The translations under genes and the position numbers were made by a program. Positions 46,023 through 57,651 of a stretch of 64,000 nucleotides of DNA are shown here, one piece after another. Below the pieces are notes generated by a model. It did no database searches. It saw only the letters and a list, made by a program, of their open reading frames with translations, and was not told the origin of the DNA. The stretch spans positions 58,993,564 to 59,057,563 of the forward strand of contig CP154955.1 of the NCBI GenBank assembly GCA_039621445.1. The letters are read 5' to 3'. This stretch comes from Euglena gracilis. Its lineage: Eukaryota; Euglenida; Euglenophyceae; Euglenales. Each line of letters opens with the position of its first letter. Position 1 is the stretch's first letter.

Positions 46023-46908
46023 CAAGATTTGACCCAAATGTGCCTGGACGCTTGGACAACTACAGCGCACCAGAAGGCACCAGAAGGCCAGAAAAGCTGT
46101 TTTAAGCAAATTCCTGTCCACGACCTGGAACCAACCCCTACCCCGCTGGGGTTGTGCCTTCATGCCCAGGGGAGACCCCTCTGGGACTGGTCAAACCCAA
46201 TCTGGATGTGTTGTGTCGAGGGAGCGTGTAGCTGCCCCTGGTGTCTGGCTGTATCCGATAGTCTCTGCCAAAGAGAAACGATGGGATCAACGTTGGAAGC
46301 TATTGATGGTGGGCATGGGGTTACCATGGTATTTGGTGCTAGGGCATATGGTATGGCAAGATGCTGCCGCTGTCGGGCTTTATGCTGGCAGGGATGCTGC
46401 AAATTGCATGAGCAATGGCGGTATAGGTGCTGCAATAGGAGTGCAACCACTTTCTATGCTCAAATGCCACCCCCTCCTAATCAATGTATCAAACCCCCCA
46501 TTGAAGCTTGTGGCAGCGACCGAGGGCAAACCCCTCTGTACGGCAGTGGTGGGGAAATTATAAAGCTAATAAACCAGTTTTTTTTTCAAAAAAAATTGCT
46601 GCTGCATGACTGCATCACATGCCAACTGAATTCAACACCTCCGCCTAGTGCAAAAAAACACATCGCTGGCGCTCCGCCTTTTTTCTTGAGCACATCTAGT
46701 TTTTGTACCACAGTAATCACCAAAAGCACACAACAAATACACCAATAAAACAACCATATAGTATTTTTTTTAAGTATAAAAATGCAAGCAACATTCATTA
46801 ATAAGTTATAAATCTGTATTGTTGCCGTTTGAGTCAGCCTTTCCGTTGGCTGTTGCCAGAACCCTGACCCACAATACAAATCGGGTGAGACTCCCCCCCT
46901 CCCTGCAG
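46023..46908. other. Intron of gene B
   Basis: Mostly unique-looking sequence without exon signals. Two overlapping open frames (46160-46563) lack the local codon bias. Confidence 0.4.
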
Positions 46909-47006
46909 CTGGTAGCCCGCTGGACGACCGGAGGCGGGTGTGGGAGTGGACGGCGGAGGACGTCGCGGACTGGCTGGCGTACCACGGCCTCGCAGAGCTT
47001 GGCCCG
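46909..47006 (+). CDS. Gene B exon 5, first half of a SAM domain
   Basis: CCCTGCAG acceptor, two leading bases completing Ala, then GSPLDDRRRVWEWTAEDVAD and WLAYHGLAELGP, then a GTGCGC donor in phase 0. The W-T-x-E-D-V-x-x-W-L-x-x-x-G-L pattern is the start of a sterile alpha motif (SAM), a five-helix protein-protein or RNA binding module. The conserved Trp, Val, Trp-Leu and Gly-Leu positions are present. The second half lies on the next exon. Confidence 0.8.
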
Positions 47007-47963
47007 GTGCGCTGAATCTCCGCCATGGATGATGTGTAGGTGACAGGATCCAAGTGTTGCAAAGCATGTGGCGCATACCTCATGTGTCACTGCATACTGC
47101 TCCTCTGACTATATGATTTCTTTCTGCAAACTGGAAACAATTCGAAGTCTTTCTCATGTCTTTTCAAATTATTTTTTTGCTATCATTGGTATGGTTACAG
47201 TTTATTTATTTATGCGAAGCATGAAAAAGCATGCAAAAGTTGAGAGTATGCAAAGATGTGTGACGACTGGGACTCCCATAGGAAGCTGGTAGCAGAGGAA
47301 TACGACCCTACCCTGCACAACAACCCATTCCTTGCGGCCCACTCTGAGGTGCACCGCACCCTCAGATCACAGGCTGAGGCCCAACCCTCAGCTTCCACAG
47401 TGATGCCCTCAAGCCCCTGAGGGGTCCCCCCCCCCGTATCCTCGTGGTAGCCCCCACGGCAACGCACAGCCCTAGCCCTGCTGACCCCAGGCACAAATAA
47501 TTTTGATCTCGATAGCCCCCGGGATTGAACCAGGAACCATTGAAGTTTGGACCCTGGGGGGGTGGGCGGTCCCCCCCCAGTGGGTACCCCGGAGGTGGGG
47601 TTTCCCTCCATTTTCAGCGTGAAGCACCGATTTTTTTGGACCCAAACTGACCCCCCAAAAGTGGGTCCCCCGACCCCCCCCCCCCAGGGTGGGCCCGTGG
47701 GCGGGTGGGACCGGACCCCCCGGGTCAAAAAAACCTTTCCCCTTTCCCCCCGTTCCCATCCCTCGACGAAGCCCCATCAGTTCTGCCTGCATGTACCTTT
47801 CCATGTCGCAGATGTGTGGCACATTTTGCCTTTCCCACCAGCTCCCATCATGCCAGGCAAATTTCTGGGACAAAACTGTGCTTCAGGACAATTTAGGGCG
47901 CAGTTTAGGCCGGTGCGCACTAATCATCGTCCGCTCCAACTCTCCCCTCCTCCGCGGCCACAG
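47007..47963. other. Intron splitting the SAM domain
   Basis: Unique DNA to about 47500, then C/G-run repeat DNA at 47560-47720. A minus-strand B-box-like GGTTCAATCCC near 47520 has no accompanying tRNA structure. Confidence 0.4.
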
Positions 47964-48072
47964 GCGGTCCTCAGCCACGGGCTGGACGGCAGCCGGCTGC
48001 TCAACTTGTCCACGGCTGACGTCGAGGAGTTGGTCCACACCGCTGCCGCCCACGCAGGGCCCCAAACGGAGG
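47964..48072 (+). CDS. Gene B exon 6, second half of a SAM domain
   Basis: GGCCACAG acceptor, phase 0: AVLSHGLDGSRLLNLSTADV, then EELVHTAAAHAGPQTE plus one base, then a GTGGGG donor. HGLDGSRLLNL-x4-DVEEL matches the SAM helix 3 to 5 signature (G-x-x-LL-x-L-x-x-x-D-L). The split exon and exact phase agreement support the gene model strongly. Confidence 0.8.
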
Positions 48073-48851
48073 GTGGGGTCAGCTATTTAAGTCAGCAGCG
48101 CCGTGGGCGTGGCCCGAGTTTGCAGAACACACACCCCACCCAATACCGAAACACCCAGACTAAAAAGAGGTATCACTCCATTTGAGTATCCCTTGAAACT
48201 CCATTGCTTTCTGCCGTCACTCCTGAGAATGCACAGGGTTTTCTGTCTGACGGCCCAGTTTCAGCTGCGGGTGGGAAATACGGCAATGAGGCATACTGGT
48301 GCCCACCGCTGCCTATGGGGCTCTGACCCCATGCCACGGCTGACAATTCCTTGCACAGGACGGTGCCAAGGCAGTCGTCTTTTGGGGGGGGTCATTTTTG
48401 GGGGGGTTAAATGCATTATCAGTATGGATGCACACCAAGATCCAAAACTCGCATGCACCCAATGCTCGCCTGTATTTACAACACCGAATCAATGGTGCAT
48501 TGATGAAATGAGAATTCGGGGATAGAGTTGTTTCTTTCCACCTGGCACCATTCGCCAAGGCACGAGCCGCAAGTTCCCACAAAAAGAGACTCCAGTTTGT
48601 AAAACTGCCTCACAAATTAGTGAAAGTTCTCATTTTTTATTTTTTTTTGAAAATTTAAACATTCATTGCATTGGCTGACATTTTTTTTCCAATTGCCTTT
48701 GCGCAACCGAAAATATATTTTCGACGTTTTTTTTTTGGACGCCGCAGTCGAGGGGGAAAAAACAGACCCAGGGTCTTTTTTTTTTTGGTAGGGTGTAAGT
48801 CTATTCACTCATCCTTCAAATTTACACTTCTAATTTTTTTTTTGAGAAAAG
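48073..48851. other. Intron of gene B
   Basis: Unique sequence with T-rich stretches at 48630-48790. No repeat element with borders and no exon seen. Confidence 0.4.
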
Positions 48852-49057
48852 AACCCACCCACAAGTGCATGGTCTGCTGTTGGCCTGCCCTGCCCAAGAC
48901 CACGGAGACCACCCACCGAGCGTCCCCGACCATGGTCACCGAAACGGACGAGGCGGTGGGGGAGGGTTGGTTCTCCCCCGAGGGGGACGCGGCTGGGGTG
49001 CGGTGGTTCAACCGCAACACGGCGCCGCTGCGGGGCGTGAGGAACCGGTGTGCTCAG
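48852..49057 (+). CDS. Gene B exon 7
   Basis: Acceptor GAGAAAAG after a long T run, two leading bases completing Glu. Reads PTHKCMVCCWPALPKTTETT, then HRASPTMVTETDEAVGEGWF, then SPEGDAAGVRWFNRNTAPL and RGVRNRCAQ, with a CAG/GTGCCG donor in phase 0. A later start at the AAG before 48870 or 48894 is possible. The C-x2-CC cluster follows the SAM domain, but too few Cys or His are present to call a zinc finger. Confidence 0.65.
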
Positions 49058-49085
49058 GTGCCGTTCTACCTTTTGTATTGCGATG

Positions 49086-49142
49086 TATGTGTGTGTGTGT
49101 GTTGTGTGTTGTGTGTTGTGTGTTGTGTGTTGTGTGTTGTGC

Positions 49143-49232
<90 letters not shown>

Positions 49233-49244
49233 TGTTTGCACGCG
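49086..49244. repeat. (GT)n microsatellite in gene B intron
   Basis: Starts about 28 bp after the donor at 49058 with TTGTG units, then a pure TGTG run of about 80 bp, then GCGCGC. Confidence 0.9.
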
Positions 49245-49561
49245 CGCGCGTGTGTGTACTCGCGTCCGCGCACTTGTGTGTGTGCCTGCATGCACCCGCA
49301 TTGTAGAGTGTGCTGTGGGTCATTTTTGTAGCTGAGTCATTGTGTGCAAAATGCTTGTTTCTGTGTGGTGTGCCATTTTTTTGTCTGGGTTTTTGTGTCG
49401 TGGGTTGGTGTGAACTCTTTTTGCCCGTGCCGTTCTTAAACAGTTTCTGCCATATTCCTTCCTTGGCAGTGTTTCACTTCAATGGCCTTTGGAAGCATTT
49501 TTGATTTCCCAATAAAAGGAGCTCAATACCTTCCATCTCGTGTCAGACAGTCATTTTTATC

Positions 49562-49868
49562 CAGAGCGGTCCTTAAGGGACCGGATTTTTTTTTCTTAAG
49601 GACCGCCCCCCTTTCGGCCAAAGGGCCCACCAAGGGCCGGACTGGGACTTGAACGGGGTCCAAAATTAAAAAGTCCAAAAAACACACTTTTTGATGATTT
49701 GGGTGGATGGGCGATGGTCCAAGGATGCCAAGAATCAGTTTTTTTCCCCTGATGTCGACCTGTTCTCACCGAAGAATGCCAAATTTCTTTGCCCATTTTC
49801 CTGTATATTTATATTGAGTGTGCTGGGACAGCAGAGTTTTTTTTTTTATTTGCTTAAGGACCGCCCTG
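49562..49868. mobile_element. 307-bp hAT-like element, CAGGGCGGTCCTTAAG family
   Basis: Ends CAGAGCGGTCCTTAAGG and, inverted, CAGGGCGGTCCTTAAGCA. Perfect 8-bp duplication TTTTTATC at 49554-49561 and 49869-49876. Interior shared with 10636-10849 and 1910-2240. It also holds the word GACTGGGACTTGAACGG, a B-box-like sequence on the minus strand. Confidence 0.85.
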
Positions 49869-50250
49869 TTTTTATCCCCCACTTACCACCTTGCTCACTG
49901 CCACCCCGTCTAACTACAGCGCACTCACCTCCACCCCAGTGCTACTCACCAGCCTGTGGCTGGGACTGGCTGGGACACTGGTCATTTCAAACGCTAGTGC
50001 TATGGCAACCCCCCTTCCCTGCCCCCGCCCCCCCCCCCCCCAGTGAGAATTCGCCCTCCCCCGGAGGTTATTGCCTCGTACTGTCTGGCGGTCATGTTGG
50101 AAAGTTCGCCACAAGGCCTCCCGGGAAGTTATCACCCAGGTTTCTGCTCGCTGACTTGCCAGGCGACAACTTCCGGGGGGGGGGGAGTGGATGGGCACGT
50201 ACACAAAGTGTCCTGCGGGTCCACCGCCTGGCAGGTCTCCCGCCCCGGAG

Positions 50251-50331
50251 AAGGACGACTTCGGCCGACCGTGCCCGCTGGCCGCCCCCGCCGCCCCCCG
50301 CCACCTCCCTCGCCCCACAATCAGAGCCCAG
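50251..50331 (+). CDS. Gene B exon 8, probably with a GC donor
   Basis: CGCCCCGGAG acceptor, 27 codons in phase 0: KDDFGRPCPLAAPAAPRHLP then RPTIRAQ. The 3' border CAG/GCAAGC matches the GC-AG intron consensus. A GT donor at 50341 would add ASH-x and keeps the same phase. An alternative acceptor at 50234 would not keep phase. Moderate codon bias. Confidence 0.5.
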
Positions 50332-51585
50332 GCAAGCCATGTGGTTTCCCTTAGCTCTGTTTTGCTTCCGACCGCGCTTCTGCATTCATATCGCTGGCAG
50401 TTTCAGTGGTGCATTCTCTGGCTGCGTTCTTCGAGAACATGTATTTTGTTCTTGGCGGCTGATATTATAAATAAAATATTAGTAATAGAAAAGTAACAAT
50501 AATTTATAATATTAGTCACCAAGAAAAGAATCCCTGTTCTCGGAGAACGCAGCACTGCCCCCCCCCCCCATCCACTGGCCACCAGCCCGCAACCCTCACT
50601 TGGCAGGCCGTACGGGAAATCTGGTGGGGGGAAACCAAACCACCCCACCCCCTCAGGGAAAGCTTTGACCCAAAGATCGGTCAGAAGGGGGCCACCCACC
50701 ACCCACAGGGGGACTGATCGAGGGGGCACTTGGCCTTGTGGGTTCCCTGGGGGCGGCTGGCTGGCTGGCTGGCTGGCTGGGTGGGGACCCCTTTGTTTGA
50801 AGAAAAAAGCCCCGTGGTTGAGAGGGAACCGTCTGTGCCAACCCCCTGGGGGGCGTGGGCCACATTCTCCATCAGGGCCCCGGCCCTGCGCCTGGCTCCC
50901 CTCCCAGCGCAGTTGCACGCGCTGCTGCTGTGCCCCAACCATACCAATGCTTGGCCCCCGCTGGCCCCAGGGCAGAACGGGAATCGGCTGAACAGCCAGG
51001 GGGGTCGGGGCCAGCCAGGGCAGAACGGGAAGGCCTGGTGGAGGGGGGGTCGACCCCCCCACCCACCACAGCATTTTCACCGATTTCGGGAAAACGAGGA
51101 TTTTGGCCAGAAAATTTTTGAATTTTTTTTTGAAAAATGAACCCAAAACACATGATTTTTTGATGGAAACCCACATTTTTTTCACAAAAAATCTCAAAAA
51201 GAATCAGGGTGAAAAAAACGAAGGTCAAAAAAAGTGGACAAAATTTTGGCACAGTCAAATTTTACTGACATTTTTTCTCGTTGAAATTTTTTGGACTTTC
51301 AATGGCATTTTTGCCTCAAAAACCTCTCAAAATCAACATTTTGAGAATGTTGAATTTTTTTAGGTGTGAAAAAATGGGTTTTTGGGTGGTTTTTGGGGAG
51401 ACCCCCTACCTATATGGGTCCCAAAATGGGTCAAAAAAACACCCGGTGCCGAAGGCGCCGGAAAATTTTTTTCGGGTCCAAAAATTGGTGCTCCCGGAAT
51501 TACGCCCCCCTCCCCCCCACCCACGATGCAGGGGGTGGGGGTGGGGGGGTGGTCGACCCCCCCCCCCCACCCACCTGTTGACCCG
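50332..51585. other. Intron region with a possible further exon
   Basis: Unique AT-rich DNA at 50400-50530, a (GGCT)n run at 50756-50780, and a GC-rich block at 50860-50970 that reads LHALLLCPNHTNAWPP in phase 0 after GCGCAG but has no good donor. Then a GGTCGACCCCCC repeat and T-rich DNA. I do not include the block in the gene model. Confidence 0.4.
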
Positions 51586-51752
51586 CAGGGGTTTCCTCAA
51601 GACGGAGGGGACCCCCCCCCCCCGGGGGGGTCCAGCCAGCCAGCTAGGACCTTCTCTCCAGCCAATACCTCCCAGCTGGGCTGCGGACCCCCCCCGGGGT
51701 CCGCTGAAAATATAGTTCGGGCCAGCCCGACGAACTCTTGAGAAAACCCCCG
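51586..51752. mobile_element. 167-bp hAT-like element
   Basis: Ends CAGGGGTTTCCTCAAGA and, inverted, CGGGGGTTTTCTCAAGAG. Perfect 8-bp duplication TTGACCCG at 51578-51585 and 51753-51760. The interior carries a C14/G7 pair and GTCCAGCCAGCCAGC, linking it to the 18943-19409 element. Confidence 0.85.
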
Positions 51753-52103
51753 TTGACCCGTTGTTGGAAACCGCCAGCGGCACGGAGCCAACTGTTCAAC
51801 TTGAAGGTGACATCGGTCGCTCCCGGTCGAAATTGGCCACGGAACACGATTCCAGGCCTTTTTTTCGATGGGGGGTTGGCAACCCCTGGGCTGGCTTCTT
51901 GTTCCTTCCTCTGGAGGGTCGTCCCCAAAGTGGTGGGTGGGTGGCTTGCAGGGTGGGGCCCCTGAGGGTTTGGTTTTTGGGTGAGTAATGTGCTGTGTCC
52001 CCGTGGCGCCAAAGGCGTCGGGGACCCAAAAATGGCCATCTTCGAGGGAAATTTGCCTGGGTTGGACCCGAGACGCAAAACCGCCCCCCAGTCAGACACC
52101 TAC

Positions 52104-52153
52104 GGCCAACTAGGGCCGACCAGGGCCGACCAGGGCCAACCAGGGCCAACCAG
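52104..52153. repeat. Five-unit 10-bp tandem repeat GGCCRACCAG
   Basis: Units at 52104, 52114, 52124, 52134 and 52144. Two further units lie at 53290 and 53300, on the far side of the GGCCAAAA array, as though the array were inserted into a once-continuous repeat. Confidence 0.75.
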
Positions 52154-52359
52154 GGTTTGTCAGCCAATGAGGCAATATTAACATGCAAGTCCTACCCGGA
52201 TCTCCTGTCATTCCATTTCTGGTTTCTTTTGGCCAAACACCTGATGCATTGAGACTTCGTGTTTCATGGGAGGGAGAGGATGTGATCCACGCAAAACTGA
52301 TTGCGCTCAAGGTGCATTCGACTGCCTTGGCAATGGTGGCACAACCAGCACTTTTTTGT

Positions 52360-53215
52360 GGCCTGCTTTGGCCACTTTTGGCCATTTTTGCACACTTTTG
52401 GCCACTTTTAGGCTATTTTAGGCCCTTTTTTTTGCTCGTTTTGGCCACTGTTTGCTGCTTTTGACACCTTTGAGCATTTTTGCCGACTTTTGGCTGCTCT
52501 CTGCTGCTTTTCTTGATTGCATTTGGCCGCTTTTAGTCTCTTTTGCCCATTTTTTTTGGACTTTTTTTGCCCTCTTTTCCGCCCTCTTATAGGCCTTTTT
52601 TTTTAATCTATTTTTGTTGCATTTGAAGTCAAAAAGTAGCCAAAAGCGGTCAAAAGCAGTCACAAAGCAGCAAAGCGTGCCAGAAGTCGGCAAAAGTGCC
52701 CAAAAGGAAAGCCAAAAGCAGGAAAACAGCGGCCAAAAGTCAGCAAAAGTGGCCAAAGCAGTCAAAAATAACAAAAAGAAGTGGTCAAAAAAGTCGGCAA
52801 AAGTTGACAAAAAGCAGTCAAAAAGTAACAAAAAGTGGCCAAAAGTCGGTAAAAGTGACCAAAAGCCGGTAAAAGTGGCCAAACGCAGCAAGAAGCAGCA
52901 AAATGGCCAAAGACAGTCAACAAGCAGCAAAAAGCGGCAATGAAGTGGCAATGAAGTGGCAATGAAGTGGCCAGAAGCAGTGCCAAGCAGCCTAAAGCGG
53001 TCAAAGGCTTCCAAAAGGATCACAAGCATAAAAGTGGTCAATGGTGAGCAAAAGTGACCAAAAGCACCTGGGAGTAGCCAAAATGGCTAAAAGTGGCCGA
53101 AAAGTGGCCAAAAGGTGGCCAAAAGTGTCCAATGAGCTGCCAAAAGCGGCAAATGAGGTCAAAAAGTGGACAAACGTGGGGGAAAAATACAAAAGTGGGC
53201 AAAAGCGTTTAAAAG
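52360..53215. repeat. Strand-switching GGCCACTTTTGGCC / GGCCAAAAGTGG array
   Basis: From about 52360 to 52615 the plus strand is T-rich with TTTTGGCC, GCCACTTTT and GCTGCTTTT words. From about 52625 to 53215 it switches to the complement, with dozens of CAAAAGTGGCC, CAAAAGCAGC and CAAAAGTCGG words about 10-12 bp apart. The whole is a large imperfect fold-back of a degenerate minisatellite. Long open frames on both strands follow the repeat and are not genes. Confidence 0.8.
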
Positions 53216-53365
53216 TGCATTGTGGGCCATGTCAGACGCTAATTATTTTGTTGGCATACCATTATGGCTGGCTATTTGCCGCAAACTCGGGCCGACCAGG
53301 GCCAACAATGGCACCAAAATGGGAATTGACCGGAGGTGCCTGCCCCTGGTGTGTGAGTGTGAGGG

Positions 53366-53545
<180 letters not shown>

Positions 53546-53732
53546 TGTTTGTATGCATGCACGTGCGTTGGGGAACCTCCCTCCTGTGATGGAAGGCCCC
53601 CACAGTTGGTCGCAGCCTGTGTGGCTTCAGAAGTGGCTGAATGGAGGAATCCCCCCCCCCCCCCCCCCAAGGAGTAGTGGGCAATGGTGTGGCCCCGACC
53701 TGACCCACCATGCGTGTGTGGCGGCCCTGCAG

Positions 53733-53811
53733 GACGAGCTGGGCCGCCGCGGCGTCCGCCCGGCCGGGGGCTGCCGTTTCGGGACCGGCAAAGAAAGAAC
53801 AGCCGCCGCCG
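53733..53811 (+). CDS. Gene B exon 9
   Basis: CCCTGCAG acceptor, phase 0: [20 protein letters not shown] then ERTAAA plus one base, with a G/GTTTTG donor in phase 1 that matches the next exon. The frame stays open to a TGA at 54011, so a terminal version of the exon is possible, but codon bias fades after about 53810. Confidence 0.55.
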
Positions 53812-54783
53812 GTTTTGTTTCCTCCCCGTTAGTGATCTCTTTTTGCGGTCCTGAGGGAAACAGAGTGGACGTCGAAACTCTGCATTGGCCTGTCAACGGC
53901 GACGCAAGGGTGGCCATAAAGCCTGTGCAGATGGCAGAGCAAAATTTCCGTTTACTGGAGGGATTGCCACTGAGAAAACTCTCTGAATTGAGCAAATTTC
54001 ACAAATCATGATGCCCATGATTTTCATGAAGTATCACAGTGGCGGTTGTTAGTTTGATTTTTTGATACCTTTTCGTTTTTTATTTGTTTCTTTTAGAGTC
54101 CCCAAGTGTGCAATATCTCTTTGATAACGCGAAAACATGATTTTAGTGAGCGGTTTACCCTCCCAGTGTCCCAATGGCACGTCCTGCACTGTACAGGGAA
54201 TGTGAAACCAAGTTTGGCGAATTTTCTTTGTACACTTCTCCAACTGAACGTTTGCAGAGAAACCCACAAACATCTCCTTTGTACATCAATTTGCCCATGT
54301 TAGAAAAACAAAGGAGATCAAGGGAAAACCTTGTTTTTGTCTGATCAAATGGGGCCAGAACGTCTCAACTTTATATGTCTGCGATAATTTCTCTTTCAGA
54401 ACGGTGGCCAAAACAGCCCGCCCTTTCGCAAGGAGGGGGATAATAATATTTATTTGTGTATTTTTTTTTGCAGTTGGATTTTTTTTTTGCAGTTTTCTTT
54501 TGCAGTTTTTGCAGTGCTTCTCAGCGAAGAAGTTGCACACGCGATTTTCCGTTGGTTTTTTTTGCATTTTTTTCCTGTTTCAGTGAGACTTTTTGGGAAA
54601 GAAGTGTACTTTTCTAAGTTCCTTTCCGCAGAATGTCGTACACTCCAAAGGGGTTTCCATTGTACTTTGTGCAGTTTTTCTTGACCGAGTTTCAATGTTG
54701 CAGTGCAGTTTTTCACCGACAACGGTTGCTTACATTGCACCTCCCCCGCCTTTTGGACCCCTCCCCCCCACCCGTGGACGAAG

Positions 54784-54899
54784 CCCCCGGCCGATTCTGC
54801 AGCGTGTCGTGCCTGAGCGGCGGGCAGGCGACGAGAGGGAACACCGCCGCCGAGCTGCGGCGACTGTGCGCGGATCTGGAGGCGGGGCACACCGTGCTG
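54784..54899 (+). CDS. Gene B exon 10
   Basis: GTGGACGAAG acceptor after a C-rich tract, two leading bases completing Ala, then PGRFCSVSCLSGGQATRGNT and AAELRRLCADLEAGHTVL, with a CTG/GTTTGG donor in phase 0. A second acceptor (TTCTGCAG at 54802) breaks phase. Helix AAELRRLCADLEAGHTVL recalls the amphipathic helix of nucleotide-binding or TIR-like folds, but I do not claim such a domain. Confidence 0.6.
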
Positions 54900-55413
54900 G
54901 TTTGGTACGCCGCCCCGCATGTTCGTTTGGGTATTTGTGTGCCACCGGCTGCGGCGTCGTTCGGGGTCGTGTCAGGTGCAGCGGAGGCGTGGTTTGGGAA
55001 ACCCCCCCTTTTTTCTGTTCCGTCCCTTCTTCGCAAAAATAATTCATATTCATTTGTATTCATATTCATATTCGTATTTGTATTCATATTCATATTCACA
55101 TTCATGTTCATGTTTCGTGTGGGGCAGTTTTCCCAATGAGCCATCCATAACCGTCCCATGCATTGGTTTTTTTTAAGAGAGTCAACCCCCAAAATGCAGC
55201 GTTTTCAGTTTTTTTTTCTGCTCTTTGTTTTTCATGGCTTTGTGCATGTGGCTGTGGAAATGCCCCAATGATGTGGTTTTTGGTTTTTGATGTTTTACTG
55301 GGAGAAAATCTCATTTGGAGTCGACTCAGTCTTCCTGCATTTTTTGTTTGTTTGGGCTAACAAGCCCAATTTCTGTCATCTGGTGGACATGGTTTTTTTT
55401 GTTCATATTTCTG

Positions 55414-55448
<35 letters not shown>

Positions 55449-55759
55449 TATTCTTCTGTTCTTCATCTGTGCAGCATGCACAGCACGTGGTACTCTTTGT
55501 GTAATCATCTGGCCAGTGGGTGGGGAGTTATTCACTACACCAGGCATTTCCATATAGCCCTCGTGTGTGTAATTTGAATGCCCCCTTATTTCAAAGCTGA
55601 TCCAAAGCTCAGTTTCACAGAAGTGTCCCAAATGGACTTACTCATGCGCCTTTTTCACAGGTTTGTTGGCCCAAGCCATGCGTCGAAGGACCATAACCGT
55701 TCACGACCCCTCTGGTGGAAGCACTTCCGCCCTTTCTTGGTCGAGATGCACCACTCACA

Positions 55760-56066
<307 letters not shown>

Positions 56067-56131
56067 TAAATACCTTGGCCCCCTGTTTGGAGTTCGTTTG
56101 AGAAGGGTCAGTGCTGGTGACACCAATGTGG

Positions 56132-56560
56132 TAAATCCCCCCCAAATAATACCCCCCCGGGGTATTATTTTTTCGCCCGAAGTCCCGGCCCGAGGGGGGG
56201 TATTATTTGGGGGGGGGGTATTATTTTTCCAAAATTTTCGAAATTTTTCGAAGTCCCGTAAAACCCAAAATAGCACCCAAAACCCCCTTCTGGGTCCCTT
56301 TGGGGTCATTTTTTGCACTTTCTTGTGAAATTTACCATTTTATGGAGGTCAGATGAGCCAGAAAAATTGATTTTTTTTTCGTAATTTGTTGTCAGAGATT
56401 GTGGTTTTTACCGACATTTTCAGGTCAAAAATCCGGGCCTTCGGCCCGGAACAGTGGGGGGGGGGGATTATTTCAGCGGCCGAAGTCGGACCCCAAGGGG
56501 GGGGGGTATTATTTGGGGGGGGGGTATTATTTGGGGGGGGGTATTATTTGGGGGGGGTTA
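56132..56560. repeat. AATAATACCCC inverted-repeat element with G-quadruplex-like end
   Basis: Left end TAAATCCCCCCCAAATAATA, inverted right end TATTATTTGGGGGGGGTTA. Near the right end (56497-56557) four G runs of 8 to 10 are separated by TATTATTT. Structurally parallel to the AATAAGACC element at 41395. Confidence 0.6.
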
Positions 56561-56778
56561 GGACCATAATGTGTACACCACTAGCACGCTGGATGTGAAG
56601 CGAGTGGTTTCGGTGTTTGGCCCCGTCTCTGTTCTGGGCTTTGGAAGCCGGGGGGGGGGGTCAGTCTCGGGTGCCCTGGACTTGGGTGTCTGCCCGCTTC
56701 GAAAATTCAGCCGGCTTCCCCGGGAAGGGGGGGGGTTGCTTCGGCGTGGGAGCTTGCTTTTGGCAGCCGGGCTGGCAG

Positions 56779-56919
56779 GACGTCGGGGGTTCGACCGCCG
56801 TGCCAGGGGGGGCGTGCGGGCGGCGCGGCTGGGCCCTGGCGCTGTCCGACGGCAGCGGCGAGCCGGGGGAGGAGGGGGTTGGCTGGGGCCACTTCCATCC
56901 GTTTGTGGAGGCCGTGAAG
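56779..56919 (+). CDS. Gene B exon 11
   Basis: GCTGGCAG acceptor, 47 codons in phase 0: DVGGSTAVPGGACGRRGWAL, then ALSDGSGEPGEEGVGWGHFH, then PFVEAVK, with an AAG/GTGTGT donor that is the first unit of a GT/TGCG tract. No family recognised. It is flanked by complementary tetranucleotide arrays. Confidence 0.65.
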
Positions 56920-57215
<296 letters not shown>

Positions 57216-57651
57216 GTAGTGTCAAGTATGCACACCTCAGTCCGTGCCATGTCTCAAGAATCAGCACTGTTGAAAACGCCTTAGAGAAAGGTGCCTTGCA
57301 TGCTCATCCATCTGTGTCGTACAGGGGCAGGCCAGGGACAGTGGAGTGCAGCCAGGGAGAGGCTCAAGGGCCTGCCCACAACGTCCACCCAAAGGGCACA
57401 GTCACGTCTGTGAATGGTCATTTGAGGTAATACCAGGCAGGCAGCGGGGAACACAATATTTTATTTTGTATGCTTTGATTTCCGAAGAATTCCATCTCTT
57501 TTGTTTTACAGCATCCTGAAGTAGGGAAGATATGCAAGTTGGACAATTTTGCATTTTTTTTGCATAATCGGCACACAGGCGCGTGTGTCGCGCTGGCGCA
57601 CGCGCGCAATTTCAGGCGTCCAGTTAGTGCAGAGTGGCCAGAGTGCCAAAG

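Noticed and set aside
48830-49335. Long HTHTHT / VCVCVC frames over GT or CA tracts here and at 23622-24149, 39161-40102, 55642-56145 and 56558-57250
   Set aside because: Dinucleotide and tetranucleotide repeats have no stops in these frames. Real exons beside them use a different, GC3-biased frame.
52418-53041. 207-codon minus-strand frame rich in Phe/Leu that mimics a membrane protein, and a Lys/Gln-rich plus frame opposite it
   Set aside because: Both are translations of the degenerate GGCCAAAA array; composition follows the repeat.
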